The notes beneath the pieces were generated by a model. That model saw only the letters and a list, made by a program, of their open reading frames with translations, did no database searches and was not told where the DNA came from. The translations under genes were made by a program, and so were the position numbers. From positions 1 to 38,675 of IMG/VR virus record IMGVR_UViG_3300046543_000532: a DNA stretch of 38,675 bases. One strand, 5' to 3'. Origin of the DNA: a virus. Positions 6,023 through 15,758 of this stretch are shown piece by piece (position 1 is the stretch's first letter; each line of letters opens with the position of its first letter).

Positions 6023-7808
6023 ACCAGTCGGCCAGAAAGAGCGTGGCGGACGCCGAGGCGTTCTTGACCTCGCCGCCGATCCCTACATGCGTCGCTGCAG
6101 CTCCCAGCGTGCTCGTCGAGCCGGTAAAGGCAAGAACATAGGTGCCGGGTAGTCCGTTGAACGAATAGCTATACGTGAGAGCGGTGCCGCCGTCGTAAGC
6201 AATTTCAAAATAGATCCATTGACTGAGCAGGTTCTCGACGCCGTTGACAGCCGCGAGCGTTGTGTCGAACGTATTGACGTCATCGAAGAACAGCACCTTC
6301 GGTATAAAACCCCCGGCGTTGTTCGTGATTCCACAGTAGATAACTCGACTGTTTGCGCTGTTCCGAATCCAGAGCCCCGAACCCATCTCGGTAAACCCGG
6401 CGATCGCCGTAAGCGCCACCTTCGCCCGGCGCTTCCATGCCCCGCCGGGGAGGGACTGTTCGTAGCCACGGATCGTGTTACTGGAAACGGCCTGCGGATT
6501 GATCTGGAGCGCCGAGTCGGCCACGGAAACGGTGGACGTCCCTAGGTTCTGAGCCGTCCAGGCGTTCGCGCTCGCGAAGCGCGTTCCTCCCGTATCGACG
6601 GACGAGCCGATGAAATGATCGTCTGCGGCGTTCGGCACCGCTGTGATCCGATCGATGCTTCCCGTCGGGGTTCGTAGCCGCGCATCAATGACGTAAAAAC
6701 TCGACCCATCCGAGGCGATACGACACCACTCGTCCGGCATCAGACAGATCAGCGACCCGACGATCACATATCCGGAGCTGCTCGCGTTATAGACGCCGAA
6801 TTGGAACTTGTTCGTCGCGCTTGGCAGCGTGAGCGTCAACGGCGCCGTACAGATGAAGGTCTTTCCCTTGTCGGTCGGTGCGACGACGGTATAGTCGGCG
6901 CTCTTCGTCGTGTCGTCGAACAGTTCGAACGCCGGCACGCCGCCGACGCCGGCGATGATGGCCGCGTCGACATAGGCGGTTGTCGCGAGCTTACTCGAGT
7001 TGTCGCTGGGACTCTGTGTCGTCGTCGTCGGTGAACCGGGAAGCGGCGCGCTGCTTTTTACCGAAAAGGTCGTCCCCGACAGATGCAGGGTGCTTTCGTC
7101 GGCGCTGTACGTCGCGCCGGCCCCGAACTGGACGAACGTCAGCGCGGTGGATCCCGGGGTGATCGGCGCGTTCGTCGTGCAGGTCCAGGCGCTGTCGGCG
7201 TTGGCCGTTCCTTCGCTAACGTAGCATGTCGCATTTACCAGCTCGGCGCCCGCGTCCGCATCCGTCGCCCGCGCCGGCGCGCCGCTCGCCGCGACGATAT
7301 AGATCCCGTTCTCGGCCGGCGCCGCCTGGTTCTTAATGAGGAGGCGATCGCCGGTCGCGAGCGTCACGCCGTCAATCGTCTGACCGTTCGCGAACGACGA
7401 CGCCAGCGTTCCGGCGGCCGTCGTCGCGGCGCGGACTTCCTGCTTCCACGATAACCCGGCGATCGCCGCATCCGCCGCCGCTTTCACATAGGCCGTTGTC
7501 GCGAGCTTCGTCGAGTTGTCGCCGGCGGACTGTGTCGGCGCGGTCGGATTTCCGGAGAGCGCCGGACTCGCGAGCGGCGCGAGGGTTGCAATGAGCGTCG
7601 TGAGATCGAGGATCGTCACCCACGCGGTGTTGCCGGCGTTGCGCTCCTTCAGGAGCGCGCCGGTCAGGAGCGTCGTGCCGCCGGTCGTGTCGCGCCACCA
7701 ACAAAACGGTTGCACGTCGTTCGCGGGAACGGTTGACGGATCGGTCGAGCCGATGAACATCAGCGGATGGCACGCGTCCGGCGCGGTGAGCCTATTGTGA
7801 ATCGACAT
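6009..7808 (-). CDS. Tail fibre / receptor-binding protein
   Basis: The 599-residue protein starts at the ATG at 7808 with GAGG upstream. Two copies of a phage tail-fibre repeat are visible: SGNPTAPTQSAGDNSTKLAT at about 84-103, leading into TAYV, and PLPGSPTTTTQSPSDNSSKL near 255, again leading into ATTAYV. Between them lies a beta-rich domain (GDRLLIKNQAAPAENGIYIV). The C-terminal 300 residues resemble a jelly-roll lectin fold by composition (Gly, Ser, Thr and aromatic-rich strands, ending VGIGGEVKNASASATLFLAD). It is the last gene of the tail operon, as expected for the adhesin. Receptor specificity is unknown. Confidence 0.8.
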   Translation of the reverse strand: MSIHNRLTAPDACHPLMFIGSTDPSTVPANDVQPFCWWRDTTGGTTLLTGALLKERNAGNTAWVTILDLTTLIATLAPLASPALSGNPTAPTQSAGDNSTKLATTAYVKAAADAAIAGLSWKQEVRAATTAAGTLASSFANGQTIDGVTLATGDRLLIKNQAAPAENGIYIVAASGAPARATDADAGAELVNATCYVSEGTANADSAWTCTTNAPITPGSTALTFVQFGAGATYSADESTLHLSGTTFSVKSSAPLPGSPTTTTQSPSDNSSKLATTAYVDAAIIAGVGGVPAFELFDDTTKSADYTVVAPTDKGKTFICTAPLTLTLPSATNKFQFGVYNASSSGYVIVGSLICLMPDEWCRIASDGSSFYVIDARLRTPTGSIDRITAVPNAADDHFIGSSVDTGGTRFASANAWTAQNLGTSTVSVADSALQINPQAVSSNTIRGYEQSLPGGAWKRRAKVALTAIAGFTEMGSGLWIRNSANSRVIYCGITNNAGGFIPKVLFFDDVNTFDTTLAAVNGVENLLSQWIYFEIAYDGGTALTYSYSFNGLPGTYVLAFTGSTSTLGAAATHVGIGGEVKNASASATLFLADWFKAG

Positions 7809-7819
7809 GCGTGCCTCGA

Positions 7820-9898
7820 TTAGTGGGATGTGACCGGATTGCCAGCCATGTCGAACACGAGCTCATATCCGCCCATTCCGTCGCGCGAGGTGACAAAGTC
7901 CGTGCTGACCGATCCGCCGGTGGCGGCTTTCGCGGGAAAGAGCACGCTACCGGCGATGGTCTGCATGTCCCCGTAGAGCACCTTGTACGCGATCTGCGAT
8001 TGGCCGGTCGTCGAGAGTGCGACAGAGCCCTCGTAGACGTTGCCGACGCCGGTGATCGAGTGGAACGCGCTCGCGGACGTGTCGCCGCCAACGAGCTCGC
8101 TCATCGTGACGGCGACGACGGAGCCGTCGGGATCGATGATGACGAGATCGAGCCACCCGGTTACGCCGTCGTCGCGCTGTGTCGGGATGATCTGCGGCGT
8201 GCGCGCGGCCGGGAGCGATCCGAGCGGGGCGGTCGTCGGCGTATCGACGACGTCGACGACCGGATCGGCGAGCGAAAAGAGGTCCTGCGCCACCGTGAGG
8301 TTCACCGTGTTGTCTTTCGGCGAACCGAGGTTGACAGCGGTTGCGCGGAGGGCGATCCGCCCATAGTGGCCCGCGTCGTCGTCGAAGCCGAGCCACGGAA
8401 TGTCGTAGAGGCACACGTCGCCGCGCTCGATGTCGAAGCAGGAGCGGGTCAACTTCAGCGTGCCCGCGTAGGCCGGGACGCTGACCGCCTTGAGTTCCCT
8501 GACCGCGACCTGAAGCGCCAGCGGATAATACGTGATGGACGGGAGGCGAATATCCGGCGCCGGGCGGATCGAGCCGGTCGCCGCGACATTGCCGCGGTTT
8601 CTGACGGTGACAAAGTCCTGCTCGAAGAGCTTGTCCGCGTTGCTGAACCAGACCGTGACCTCGTTGAAGGTCGCGAGGAGCTGACTCTGCGCGAGGTCGG
8701 CGTCGACGACCTGCGTCCGGTCGACGACCCGCATGGCGCCGGGATCTTCGGCGCGAATGAGCTTGATCTGGAGCTTGTTGTTCGCGGGATTCCGTCGCGG
8801 CACGGCGCCCGCGATCTGGAACATCTCATTCAGGCGCTCTTTCGCTGCGGCCCGCGTGCCCTGCGTAATGAAGGAGACGCCGATGTTGTCGTCGGCGACC
8901 TGGTTCGCGACGCTGTCCCAATCGGCCAGATCGATTTCGTTGAGCGGACGGGCCAATCCGCCGAACCGGTGCGTGAGCAGCATGAGCGCCGCCGCGATCG
9001 GATTCGCGTCCCCCATGTCCCATGTCGCATCGGCGCCGTAGGTGACGAACGCCATCGCGCTCCGCGAGATGATCGTGCGCGGGTTGATGTTGGCCGCGAG
9101 ATCGAGAAACGCGTGGCCGCTGCTCGGATCGTTGAAGGACTGCACGACGACGATGAAATCCATCGGCGGAGCGGTCGGCCGCATGCCGATGTTCGTGTCC
9201 TCAAACACGACGTACGCGAGATCCTTGTAGCTCGGCAGGTTGCCCATGCCGACGATCGGCTCGAGGTATCCGCAGGGGCCATTCTGTCCGCCGCCGCAAA
9301 AGATTTCGATATTCCCGGTCACGCCGCCGCCGCCGTTCGGCACCTCGCCGCCGTACACCGTCGGGCAGTAAAATTCCAACATCTCGCGCCCACCGTGCAA
9401 GACGAAGGTGAAGGCGTCGACCCCGCCACGCATGCGCTGCTGCGTTGCAAAGGTGACGTCGACCGTCGTGCCGAAGCCGAGGAACCCCTCATGCACTTGC
9501 AGGCTCGTCACCTCCGGCATCGTCGGCGGCAGGTCGGTCAGCGGCATGTTGTCGCCGAAGACGACGTTCCGAATCGACGTCACCGCGCCATGGCAAAGGA
9601 CGCCCATCGCGGTGAGCCGGTAGCGATTGCCGATCGGCTGCGTGATCGGGATGAGTCCGAAGAAGGCGGAGCCGGTCTGCGCTTTGACGACCTCGGTCCT
9701 GACTTGGCCGACGAGCGTAATGATCGGGCGCGCGCGCACGGTTCCGCACGCGAGCGGAATCGTCGTTCCCGTCGTGACATCCGGCGGGACGAAGCTCTGC
9801 GCCGGCGGCGCCTTCGCCCGCGCCGCCAGGTACGAGGTGATCAGCGCCCCGACGAACGCGGTCGCGACGTTGAGCAGGGCGTAGATGAGAAAGATCAT
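7820..9898 (-). CDS. Tail tip / baseplate protein (Phage-tail_3 / J-like)
   Basis: The 692-residue protein starts MIFLIYALLNVATAFVGALI, a hydrophobic N-terminus often seen in tail-tip proteins, at the ATG at 9898 (ATGA overlap with the hub gene). It continues with PLACGTVRARPIITLVGQVR, the entry strand of the GTA/phage tail-tip family (Phage-tail_3). Its middle holds a long mixed domain with NPIAAALMLLTHRFGG and TRAAAKERLNEMFQIAGAVP, typical of the tip protein's second hub domain. It probably seals the tail tube and carries the fibre. The assignment rests on position, size and motifs. Confidence 0.75.
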   Translation of the reverse strand: MIFLIYALLNVATAFVGALITSYLAARAKAPPAQSFVPPDVTTGTTIPLACGTVRARPIITLVGQVRTEVVKAQTGSAFFGLIPITQPIGNRYRLTAMGVLCHGAVTSIRNVVFGDNMPLTDLPPTMPEVTSLQVHEGFLGFGTTVDVTFATQQRMRGGVDAFTFVLHGGREMLEFYCPTVYGGEVPNGGGGVTGNIEIFCGGGQNGPCGYLEPIVGMGNLPSYKDLAYVVFEDTNIGMRPTAPPMDFIVVVQSFNDPSSGHAFLDLAANINPRTIISRSAMAFVTYGADATWDMGDANPIAAALMLLTHRFGGLARPLNEIDLADWDSVANQVADDNIGVSFITQGTRAAAKERLNEMFQIAGAVPRRNPANNKLQIKLIRAEDPGAMRVVDRTQVVDADLAQSQLLATFNEVTVWFSNADKLFEQDFVTVRNRGNVAATGSIRPAPDIRLPSITYYPLALQVAVRELKAVSVPAYAGTLKLTRSCFDIERGDVCLYDIPWLGFDDDAGHYGRIALRATAVNLGSPKDNTVNLTVAQDLFSLADPVVDVVDTPTTAPLGSLPAARTPQIIPTQRDDGVTGWLDLVIIDPDGSVVAVTMSELVGGDTSASAFHSITGVGNVYEGSVALSTTGQSQIAYKVLYGDMQTIAGSVLFPAKAATGGSVSTDFVTSRDGMGGYELVFDMAGNPVTSH

Positions 9899-11499
9899 GC
9901 GGGCGACCCCGTTCCGGTCATCATGAACGCCGTCGTCGTCGCGCGATCGGTATCGTCGACCGGTCTCGGATAGATCAAAAATGCGAATAGGGCGCCGAGC
10001 CAGTAGAACGAGCCGCCTTTCCCGAGCGTGTTGCCGGATGAGTTCAGCCCGATGCCGTAGCCGTTCTCTTGCGGCGTCGTCGTGAAGATGACCTGCCCGT
10101 CGAGCCGCACCGTGTAGCGGTCGGCGGTGGCCGTCCAGTTCAGCACATGCCGACCGCCGCGCAGACTGATCGGCGGACGATAGTTAAACGGCGCGGCGCC
10201 GGCCGCCGAGAGAAAGGTCCCGTCGGTGATGTGATTCTCGGGGAACGGATAGAGGAGGAACGCGTTGACGGCCGCGCCGCTGCCAACCATGGAAATAATC
10301 GAGCGAATGTCGGCAGCCGGGTCCTCGACGGAATTGAATGCGAGAAACGCATCGATCTGCGAGAGGGACGACAGATCGGGCCCATCGAACCAGGTTGCGG
10401 CGCCTCCGATTCCAGAATGCCCATACGGAAGCTCGACGCTCGACGGGCCGAGGCCCATCGCTCCGCTACCGTCGTATCCTGGCCGCCGCGTCGGGTCGGT
10501 CTGCGAGAGATCGCGACCGTTGCCGCTCTGGTCGGCCCAATTCGAGACGTTGCCCGCGACATCCGTCGTGACCCCAATGCCGGCGTCCCAAAGGCCGAAC
10601 TGTGCTGGCGTCGTGTAACCGACCAGCGGAGGCACGTGCGGGACAAAGGCAATGAGTGCGTCCGGGCCGCCGTGCGATTCGAGGTTGTCGAGCGGGTTCG
10701 ACGTCGGGAGCCACTTGAAGCCGAGGAACTCGTCGAGGTTGTCGAACTTGTCGCGGCAGGTCTCATGCGTGAGATCGTCCCCGGCGTAGAGCGTCGCTGC
10801 GGCGGGAAGTGTGAGCCCTCGCGGCAACGCGCCGAAGATCGTGACGGCCGTCCCGACCTGCTTGGGCACGTGCCAGAACTGATTCCCGATCTTCAAGATG
10901 CCGAAACTGAAATAATCGTCGGGCCGACCGCCGACCGAGTCGACGGTCACGGCCGCGCCGACGGCGGCGGTCACATTGCAGGCAGTGGCGAACGCGTCGG
11001 GATCGACGCCGCACTCGGCCGAGTAGGTGTCCTTCTGGCAATGCGTCGAGAGGATCGCGCGCGGCGCGAGGTTCTCCCAATACGCTTCTTCGGTCTGCAG
11101 CTCCAACGTGCACCAACCGCGCGTGACTCGCACGTTCGCGATGTTGCCGAAGGCCCACCGCGCCGGATTCGCGCTCTCGCTCCCCGCGCTGACGTGGTAG
11201 CGATGAATCCCGAGATAGCACGCCTCCGTCTGATTCGTGCGGAGCGCGTCCACGACCTCGGCGCGAATGCCGATGCGGACGGCGATCCGCTGCGGGCCGA
11301 GATCGTCGCGCCGGTCGGTGTCGCCGTCGACCTGAATCTGCGCGGCCGTGTAGGTGAGCCCGGTCCGCAACACTGTGACGTCCGCGTTGCCTTGGACGTA
11401 CCGCCACATCCGCGTCCCGACGACGAACGTGAACAGAATCTTCGGCTTGCCGCCGAGCCGTTCTGCCGCCGCCCACGCACTGCCGAGGAGGGGACTCAC
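9895..11499 (-). CDS. Baseplate hub (BR0599/Gp84-like) fused to LamG-like domain
   Basis: The 534-residue protein starts at the GTG at 11499 (GTGA). Its first half matches the Phage_BR0599/Gp84 C-terminal family: CQKDTYSAECGVDPDAFATA near 155-175 and THETCRDKFDNLDEFLGFKW near 245-265, with the four conserved cysteines. From about residue 300 a second domain begins (FGLWDAGIGVTTDVAGNVSN, then WADQSGNGRDLSQ), a typical concanavalin A/LamG-like opening. It runs to the C-terminus with jelly-roll strands. GTA-type hub proteins usually lack this half. The fusion probably adds a glycan-binding module to the tail tip. Confidence 0.7.
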   Translation of the reverse strand: MSPLLGSAWAAAERLGGKPKILFTFVVGTRMWRYVQGNADVTVLRTGLTYTAAQIQVDGDTDRRDDLGPQRIAVRIGIRAEVVDALRTNQTEACYLGIHRYHVSAGSESANPARWAFGNIANVRVTRGWCTLELQTEEAYWENLAPRAILSTHCQKDTYSAECGVDPDAFATACNVTAAVGAAVTVDSVGGRPDDYFSFGILKIGNQFWHVPKQVGTAVTIFGALPRGLTLPAAATLYAGDDLTHETCRDKFDNLDEFLGFKWLPTSNPLDNLESHGGPDALIAFVPHVPPLVGYTTPAQFGLWDAGIGVTTDVAGNVSNWADQSGNGRDLSQTDPTRRPGYDGSGAMGLGPSSVELPYGHSGIGGAATWFDGPDLSSLSQIDAFLAFNSVEDPAADIRSIISMVGSGAAVNAFLLYPFPENHITDGTFLSAAGAAPFNYRPPISLRGGRHVLNWTATADRYTVRLDGQVIFTTTPQENGYGIGLNSSGNTLGKGGSFYWLGALFAFLIYPRPVDDTDRATTTAFMMTGTGSPA

Positions 11500-12170
11500 G
11501 ATCCCGGCGTCTCGTTGGGCAACTCGACGACATGTACCGTGAACTGCGCGGAGTCGTCGCCGAGCTCGACCTGCTCGATTTCGTCATCCGCGAAGCGGAC
11601 ATACCGGAGCCACGATGGCCGCACGCCTTTCGCTTCGGTGAAGGGCGGCGCGACGAGCGCGCCGAGGCCCGCCACGCTCGGATCGTAGCCGATTTTCTCC
11701 CAGGTCGTGCCGCCGGGATCATTGTCGGCGACGCTCTGCGCTTCGATGATCGCGTAGAGGTCCGCGTACAGCAGGAGGACGTGCCGGTAGGCGTGGCCGA
11801 GCGCGTAGAGCGCGCTATAGTCGCAGCCCTTCACCCACAGGAAATCGTGGTGCCCGTCGACGTGCAGATACCTGTCCTGGATCTCAAATTCCCATTGCCA
11901 CGTCGGCATCCAGAAGCCGTCGTGCGCGCCGAGGCAGCTATCGAAGAAATCCTCGAGCGCGCGCGTGTCCGCGCGGCTTTCGGTGACGAACGTGTACTGG
12001 CGAATGGCGCCCGGCGGCGCGGACACCGTCTCGACGACCCGCGGTCCAGCGATGGCCTCCGCGATCGCCCCGCTGGCCGTGCGCACGAGCGGCTTGCTGT
12101 CGACCGCGTGCGGCATCATCAGCAGCAGCGGCTTCGTCAGATAGGTCGCCGTGTTCGTGACGGCGGTCAT
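11496..12170 (-). CDS. Distal tail / hub-associated protein
   Basis: This 224-residue protein begins MTAVTNTATYLTKPLLLMMP at the ATG at 12170, coupled by ATGA. The segment ALEDFFDSCLGAHDGFWMPT (near 90-110), continuing into WQWEFE, is characteristic of tail proteins that precede Gp84/BR0599-type hubs. In these a length-limited FF-G-FWxPT block links beta domains. It has no membrane segment. Its order (distal tail, this protein, hub, tip, fibre) is conserved in many high-GC siphoviruses. The exact role in the baseplate is not known. Confidence 0.65.
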   Translation of the reverse strand: MTAVTNTATYLTKPLLLMMPHAVDSKPLVRTASGAIAEAIAGPRVVETVSAPPGAIRQYTFVTESRADTRALEDFFDSCLGAHDGFWMPTWQWEFEIQDRYLHVDGHHDFLWVKGCDYSALYALGHAYRHVLLLYADLYAIIEAQSVADNDPGGTTWEKIGYDPSVAGLGALVAPPFTEAKGVRPSWLRYVRFADDEIEQVELGDDSAQFTVHVVELPNETPGS

Positions 12171-13039
12171 AGGCCGATGTGCGCCGAGACGCCGAGCACG
12201 GTGACCGTCAGCGTCGGGCTAAGCGCGCCGTTGTTGCGGACCCGCGCGGCCTGCTTGCCGATCGCGATGTGCAGCTCGAGGGTCGGATCGGAGCTGCTCA
12301 GCGACCAGGTCGCGTTGACGTCGATGATCGGCATGTTGTCGGCGTCCCGCGCGTCGACGATGATGGTGTTGTCGTGCCCCGGCTGACCGTTCAGCGCCCA
12401 GACGTTGAATAGGCTGATCGAATCGATGACGGGCGTGAATGCGCCGGTGACGCTGGGGTCGATGCCGGCGATGACAGGGAGCTCCTCGCGGAAGACGAGC
12501 GGGACGACTTCGCTATAGGACTGCTCATTGATCGTCGGCGGATCGAGCCAGGCGTTCATGGCCGGCAGGCAGATCACTGCCCCGATCTGGTAGGCGCCGG
12601 AGAACGGCGCGGTGGCGACCACCGTCGATGACGTGACGGTCTGAATCGTGAACGTCTCCCAGGCGATTTCGTCGTCGACGAATTGCCAGAGTATGGCCTC
12701 TTGGCCTTCGACGAACCGGCGATCGGTCGTGTCGCACGTGACCGTGTCGCCGGCGATGGCCGTCGGATCCGCGCGCTCGCGCCAGAGCGGGACCTGAAAC
12801 CGGAGCGGCTGCAGCGCCGCGTACCACATCGACCGAAAGACGCCGGCGTCTCGCGCGTTCTCGAAGACCGCGGAGAACGACTGCCGGCGCGTCGGCAGGT
12901 CGCGCGTCGCGATGCGCGTCTCGCTGCCGTCGTCGGCGATCTGAATATCAGTGGCCCACGTGCGCGCGACGCGGATGGGATCCGGCCCACCGGGCGGCAG
13001 AATGAAGACGGCTGGGGCCGCGAGGGCGTCCATCGGCAT
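12167..13039 (-). CDS. Distal tail protein
   Basis: The 290-residue product follows the tape measure directly: its ATG at 13039 shares one base with the tape-measure stop. It contains ARTWATDIQIADDGSETRIA near 25-45, ENARDAGVFRSMWYAALQPL, and FQVPLWRERAD. These motifs are seen in phage tail proteins that cap the tube before the hub. The last 90 residues (from about 200) form a beta-rich Ig-like domain ending SAHIGL. Tail completion or distal-ring function is inferred from position next to the tape measure gene. Confidence 0.65.
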   Translation of the reverse strand: MPMDALAAPAVFILPPGGPDPIRVARTWATDIQIADDGSETRIATRDLPTRRQSFSAVFENARDAGVFRSMWYAALQPLRFQVPLWRERADPTAIAGDTVTCDTTDRRFVEGQEAILWQFVDDEIAWETFTIQTVTSSTVVATAPFSGAYQIGAVICLPAMNAWLDPPTINEQSYSEVVPLVFREELPVIAGIDPSVTGAFTPVIDSISLFNVWALNGQPGHDNTIIVDARDADNMPIIDVNATWSLSSSDPTLELHIAIGKQAARVRNNGALSPTLTVTVLGVSAHIGL

Positions 13040-15750
13040 CAGCTAGTCCCGACGATACTGCGCACGCGGTTCCGGTTCGCGTGCAGGTTCGTGATCTGGA
13101 TATCCACGCCCTCCGGCGAGCGCAGGAAGTCGCCGATCAGCCCGGGCGCGAGCGAGATCTGGCCGTCGAGTCGGCCGTGAATGCCGCCGGCGGCGCCGCT
13201 GAGCGTCGTCGCCCCGACCACACCGCCCTCCGCGAAGCGGCGCACGACGAGCGCGTTTCCCGCATTGAGCGCGTTGACACCGGACTCGCCGATGCGCTGC
13301 ACCGTCCGGGCGGTGAGGAACCCTTCGCCATTCGACACACGCGCGAGAATCGAGTCCGACGTTCCGGTGCCGGGGCCTCGGATCACGCCGCCGGCCGCCT
13401 TGCCGCCGATCACGGAGATGCCCGGAACGCCCTGTGCGACGATCGCGTCGATGAGCGCTCCGCTGCCATCGTCGCCGGCTGACCCATCGAAGAGGCCGAG
13501 CGCCTTCGCGATCCGCTGCACCGCGATCTGGGCGAGCAGCTGGCTGATGACGCGCTGGATCGAGTGCAGGATCGACTCGGCCGCGAGCGCCCACGCCTCG
13601 CTGAGCGACTTGGCCCCCGTCACCGAGTCGTCGATGCCCTGCGCGAGTCCGTTTTCCAGCGCATCGAGCGAGGCGATCTTGAGATCGTGGAATTCGTCCG
13701 ACGTCGCCGCGATCCCGAGGTTGAGCTGGAGCAATTCCGTCGTGTACTTCTCGAGCTGGGCCTGCGCCTGCGCGTCGCCCGGGAGTAACGCGGCCATGCG
13801 CTGGAGCTCCGGGATCGCCGACGCGACCGCGTCGCGCTGCTTCGTCAGCTCGGCGACGGTCTGTGATCGCGCGTCGCCTGGCGAGATCGTGCGAGCCTGC
13901 ACCTGCAGGTTGATCCGCTGGATCGCCGACTGCGCCGCCGTGATCGCCTGCTGAGCCGTCGCCTCGATCTGCCGCGCCTGCGCGGCCTCGACGATGCCCT
14001 TGATCCGCTGGCGAATCGCGTCGAGAGCGGCTTGGTCGCCGGCGGCCGACGCTTCGAGGATCGCGTCGCGGAATTCTTTCTGGACCTGGATCGCCGCGGC
14101 TTGGACGAACTGCCCCTGCTGCTCGAGCGACTGAACGTTGATCTGCTCGATTTCGCTGGCGAGCTGGCGAGATACCTGCGCCGTCTGCCGGGCGGCGTCG
14201 GTGTTGATCTTGACCCGTTTCGCCGCAGCGTCCTCGGTCGCCTTCGTCTGCTGCGCCGGCACGTCGTTGATCGCCGATTGAATGGTGCCACGCTTGGCCG
14301 GATCGGTCGTCGCGGCGAGGAGCTTCTGCTGCTCGACGAGCTCCTGGCCGATCGCCTTGAGCCGCGCCTGCTCCTCGGCGTTGATCTCGACGATGGCGGC
14401 ATCGCGGCGCGCGTTGATCGCTTGGCGCTCGCTGATTTCGCGCGCGTCGCGGGCGTCCTGAATGATGGCGTCGGTCTGCGCCTGCGCGTCTTTCGCGCTG
14501 GCGATACGCGCCTCTTCGATCGACTTGATCGCTTTCGCTTCGGCGGCCGCGCGCGCTTCGGCGGTGTGCTGGATCTCTTCGGCGGTGATCGTCGCGAGTT
14601 CCTGGTCGCGCTTTCGCTTCGCCGCGTCGACGGCGGCCTGCTGCTCGCCCTGGACCGTGGCGATCGCGTCCAGATGCCGCTTCGCGTTCTCGAAATCCTG
14701 CTCGGCGGCGAGCCGGCGCGCCGCGAATTCGCCCTGCGTCGCCTGCACGCGGAGCCGCGACGTCTCTTGATCGGACTGTCGCTGGGCATCGTCGAGCTCC
14801 TTCACGACGTTTTTGCCGCGCTTCAGGAGGTCGCGATTGAGCGATCCGGCCCGATCCTGCAGCGCCGAGAGTTGCTTCTGGAGTGCATCGACCGCCGCCT
14901 CGTTCCCCGTGACCGGCGGCGCGCCGCCGGGGCCGAACGCCGAGGCGGGAGCGGACTGCCGCGCCTGCGCCTGGAGCTTTGCCAGCGCGTCCTGCGTCGC
15001 ACGGATTTTGGTGTTCGTCTCGTCGAGCGAGTTGCGCAGCGCCTCAGTCGAGGTGTTCTTCTCCATCTCCTTGGCGAGGTCCGTGAGCTCTTGCCGCGCC
15101 GACTTGGACTTCTTCGCCACGTCGTCGAGAATGCCGACAAGGGTGGCCCCGACCGCGATGAGCGCGCCGATCGCGACAGAGGTGCCTAGCGTCGCCCCGC
15201 TCACACTGAGGGCGCCGACCGCGACGCCGGCCATCTCCGACGCAACGGATTTGAGATTGAATGCGCCCGTCGCTGCCGAAATCGCGAGCCCATCGATGGA
15301 CGTCGCCATGCGTCGCACCGCGAAGGTGCTGGCGCCAGCACCGCGGCCGAATCCGTCGGTCGCCGTGGCCGTGTTGTTGATCGCGATCGACGCGGCGCCC
15401 GCCTTCTGCTCGACCTGCGAGATCGTGTTCCCGATCCGGTTGAGCTGCGCGTCCGTCGCGCCGAGCTTGGCGAGGTAGCCCGAGATCGCGTCGCCCTGCG
15501 CGCGGAAGTTGGCGACGGCCTTCTGGCTCGTGACATCGATCTGTGCGCCGAGCTTCTGGAACGCGCCGATGCCGGCGTTGATCGACGCGAGATCGGTGAC
15601 GCCCTGTTTGCTCTGGGCGGCCGTCTGCGCGAGCTCGGTGCGCAGCGCCGCGAGCTTGAGCCGGAAGTTGTCGACCGTTTGCGATGCGCCCGATTGCTCC
15701 CGGACGCCAATCGCAATGTCGATGTCGTCGCCGCCGCCGCTGAACCCCAT
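13039..15750 (-). CDS. Tail tape measure protein
   Basis: This is the longest gene (903 residues). The N-terminus is helical, with a hydrophobic segment near 170-205 (VGALSVSGATLGTSVAIGAL) suited to membrane insertion during DNA entry. Residues 210-700 are mainly Ala/Gln/Arg/Glu coiled coil. The C-terminal GGVIRGPGTGTSDSILARVS and FAEGGVVGATTLSGAAGGIH segments are typical of tape measures. By the known rule of about 0.15 nm per residue the tail would be near 135 nm. It is translated 8 bases after the frameshifted chaperone, its usual partner. Confidence 0.9.
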   Translation of the reverse strand: MGFSGGGDDIDIAIGVREQSGASQTVDNFRLKLAALRTELAQTAAQSKQGVTDLASINAGIGAFQKLGAQIDVTSQKAVANFRAQGDAISGYLAKLGATDAQLNRIGNTISQVEQKAGAASIAINNTATATDGFGRGAGASTFAVRRMATSIDGLAISAATGAFNLKSVASEMAGVAVGALSVSGATLGTSVAIGALIAVGATLVGILDDVAKKSKSARQELTDLAKEMEKNTSTEALRNSLDETNTKIRATQDALAKLQAQARQSAPASAFGPGGAPPVTGNEAAVDALQKQLSALQDRAGSLNRDLLKRGKNVVKELDDAQRQSDQETSRLRVQATQGEFAARRLAAEQDFENAKRHLDAIATVQGEQQAAVDAAKRKRDQELATITAEEIQHTAEARAAAEAKAIKSIEEARIASAKDAQAQTDAIIQDARDAREISERQAINARRDAAIVEINAEEQARLKAIGQELVEQQKLLAATTDPAKRGTIQSAINDVPAQQTKATEDAAAKRVKINTDAARQTAQVSRQLASEIEQINVQSLEQQGQFVQAAAIQVQKEFRDAILEASAAGDQAALDAIRQRIKGIVEAAQARQIEATAQQAITAAQSAIQRINLQVQARTISPGDARSQTVAELTKQRDAVASAIPELQRMAALLPGDAQAQAQLEKYTTELLQLNLGIAATSDEFHDLKIASLDALENGLAQGIDDSVTGAKSLSEAWALAAESILHSIQRVISQLLAQIAVQRIAKALGLFDGSAGDDGSGALIDAIVAQGVPGISVIGGKAAGGVIRGPGTGTSDSILARVSNGEGFLTARTVQRIGESGVNALNAGNALVVRRFAEGGVVGATTLSGAAGGIHGRLDGQISLAPGLIGDFLRSPEGVDIQITNLHANRNRVRSIVGTS

Positions 15751-15758
15751 GCGCTACC

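Noticed and set aside
7811-9973. 720-codon open frame on the plus strand
   Set aside because: It mirrors the tail tip gene on the other strand. The translation is Arg/Asp/Val-rich with no domain, the usual result of GC-rich codon bias.
14032-15189. 385-codon plus-strand frame
   Set aside because: It lies inside the tape measure gene. The Leu/Arg/Asp-rich composition is a shadow of the coiled coil.
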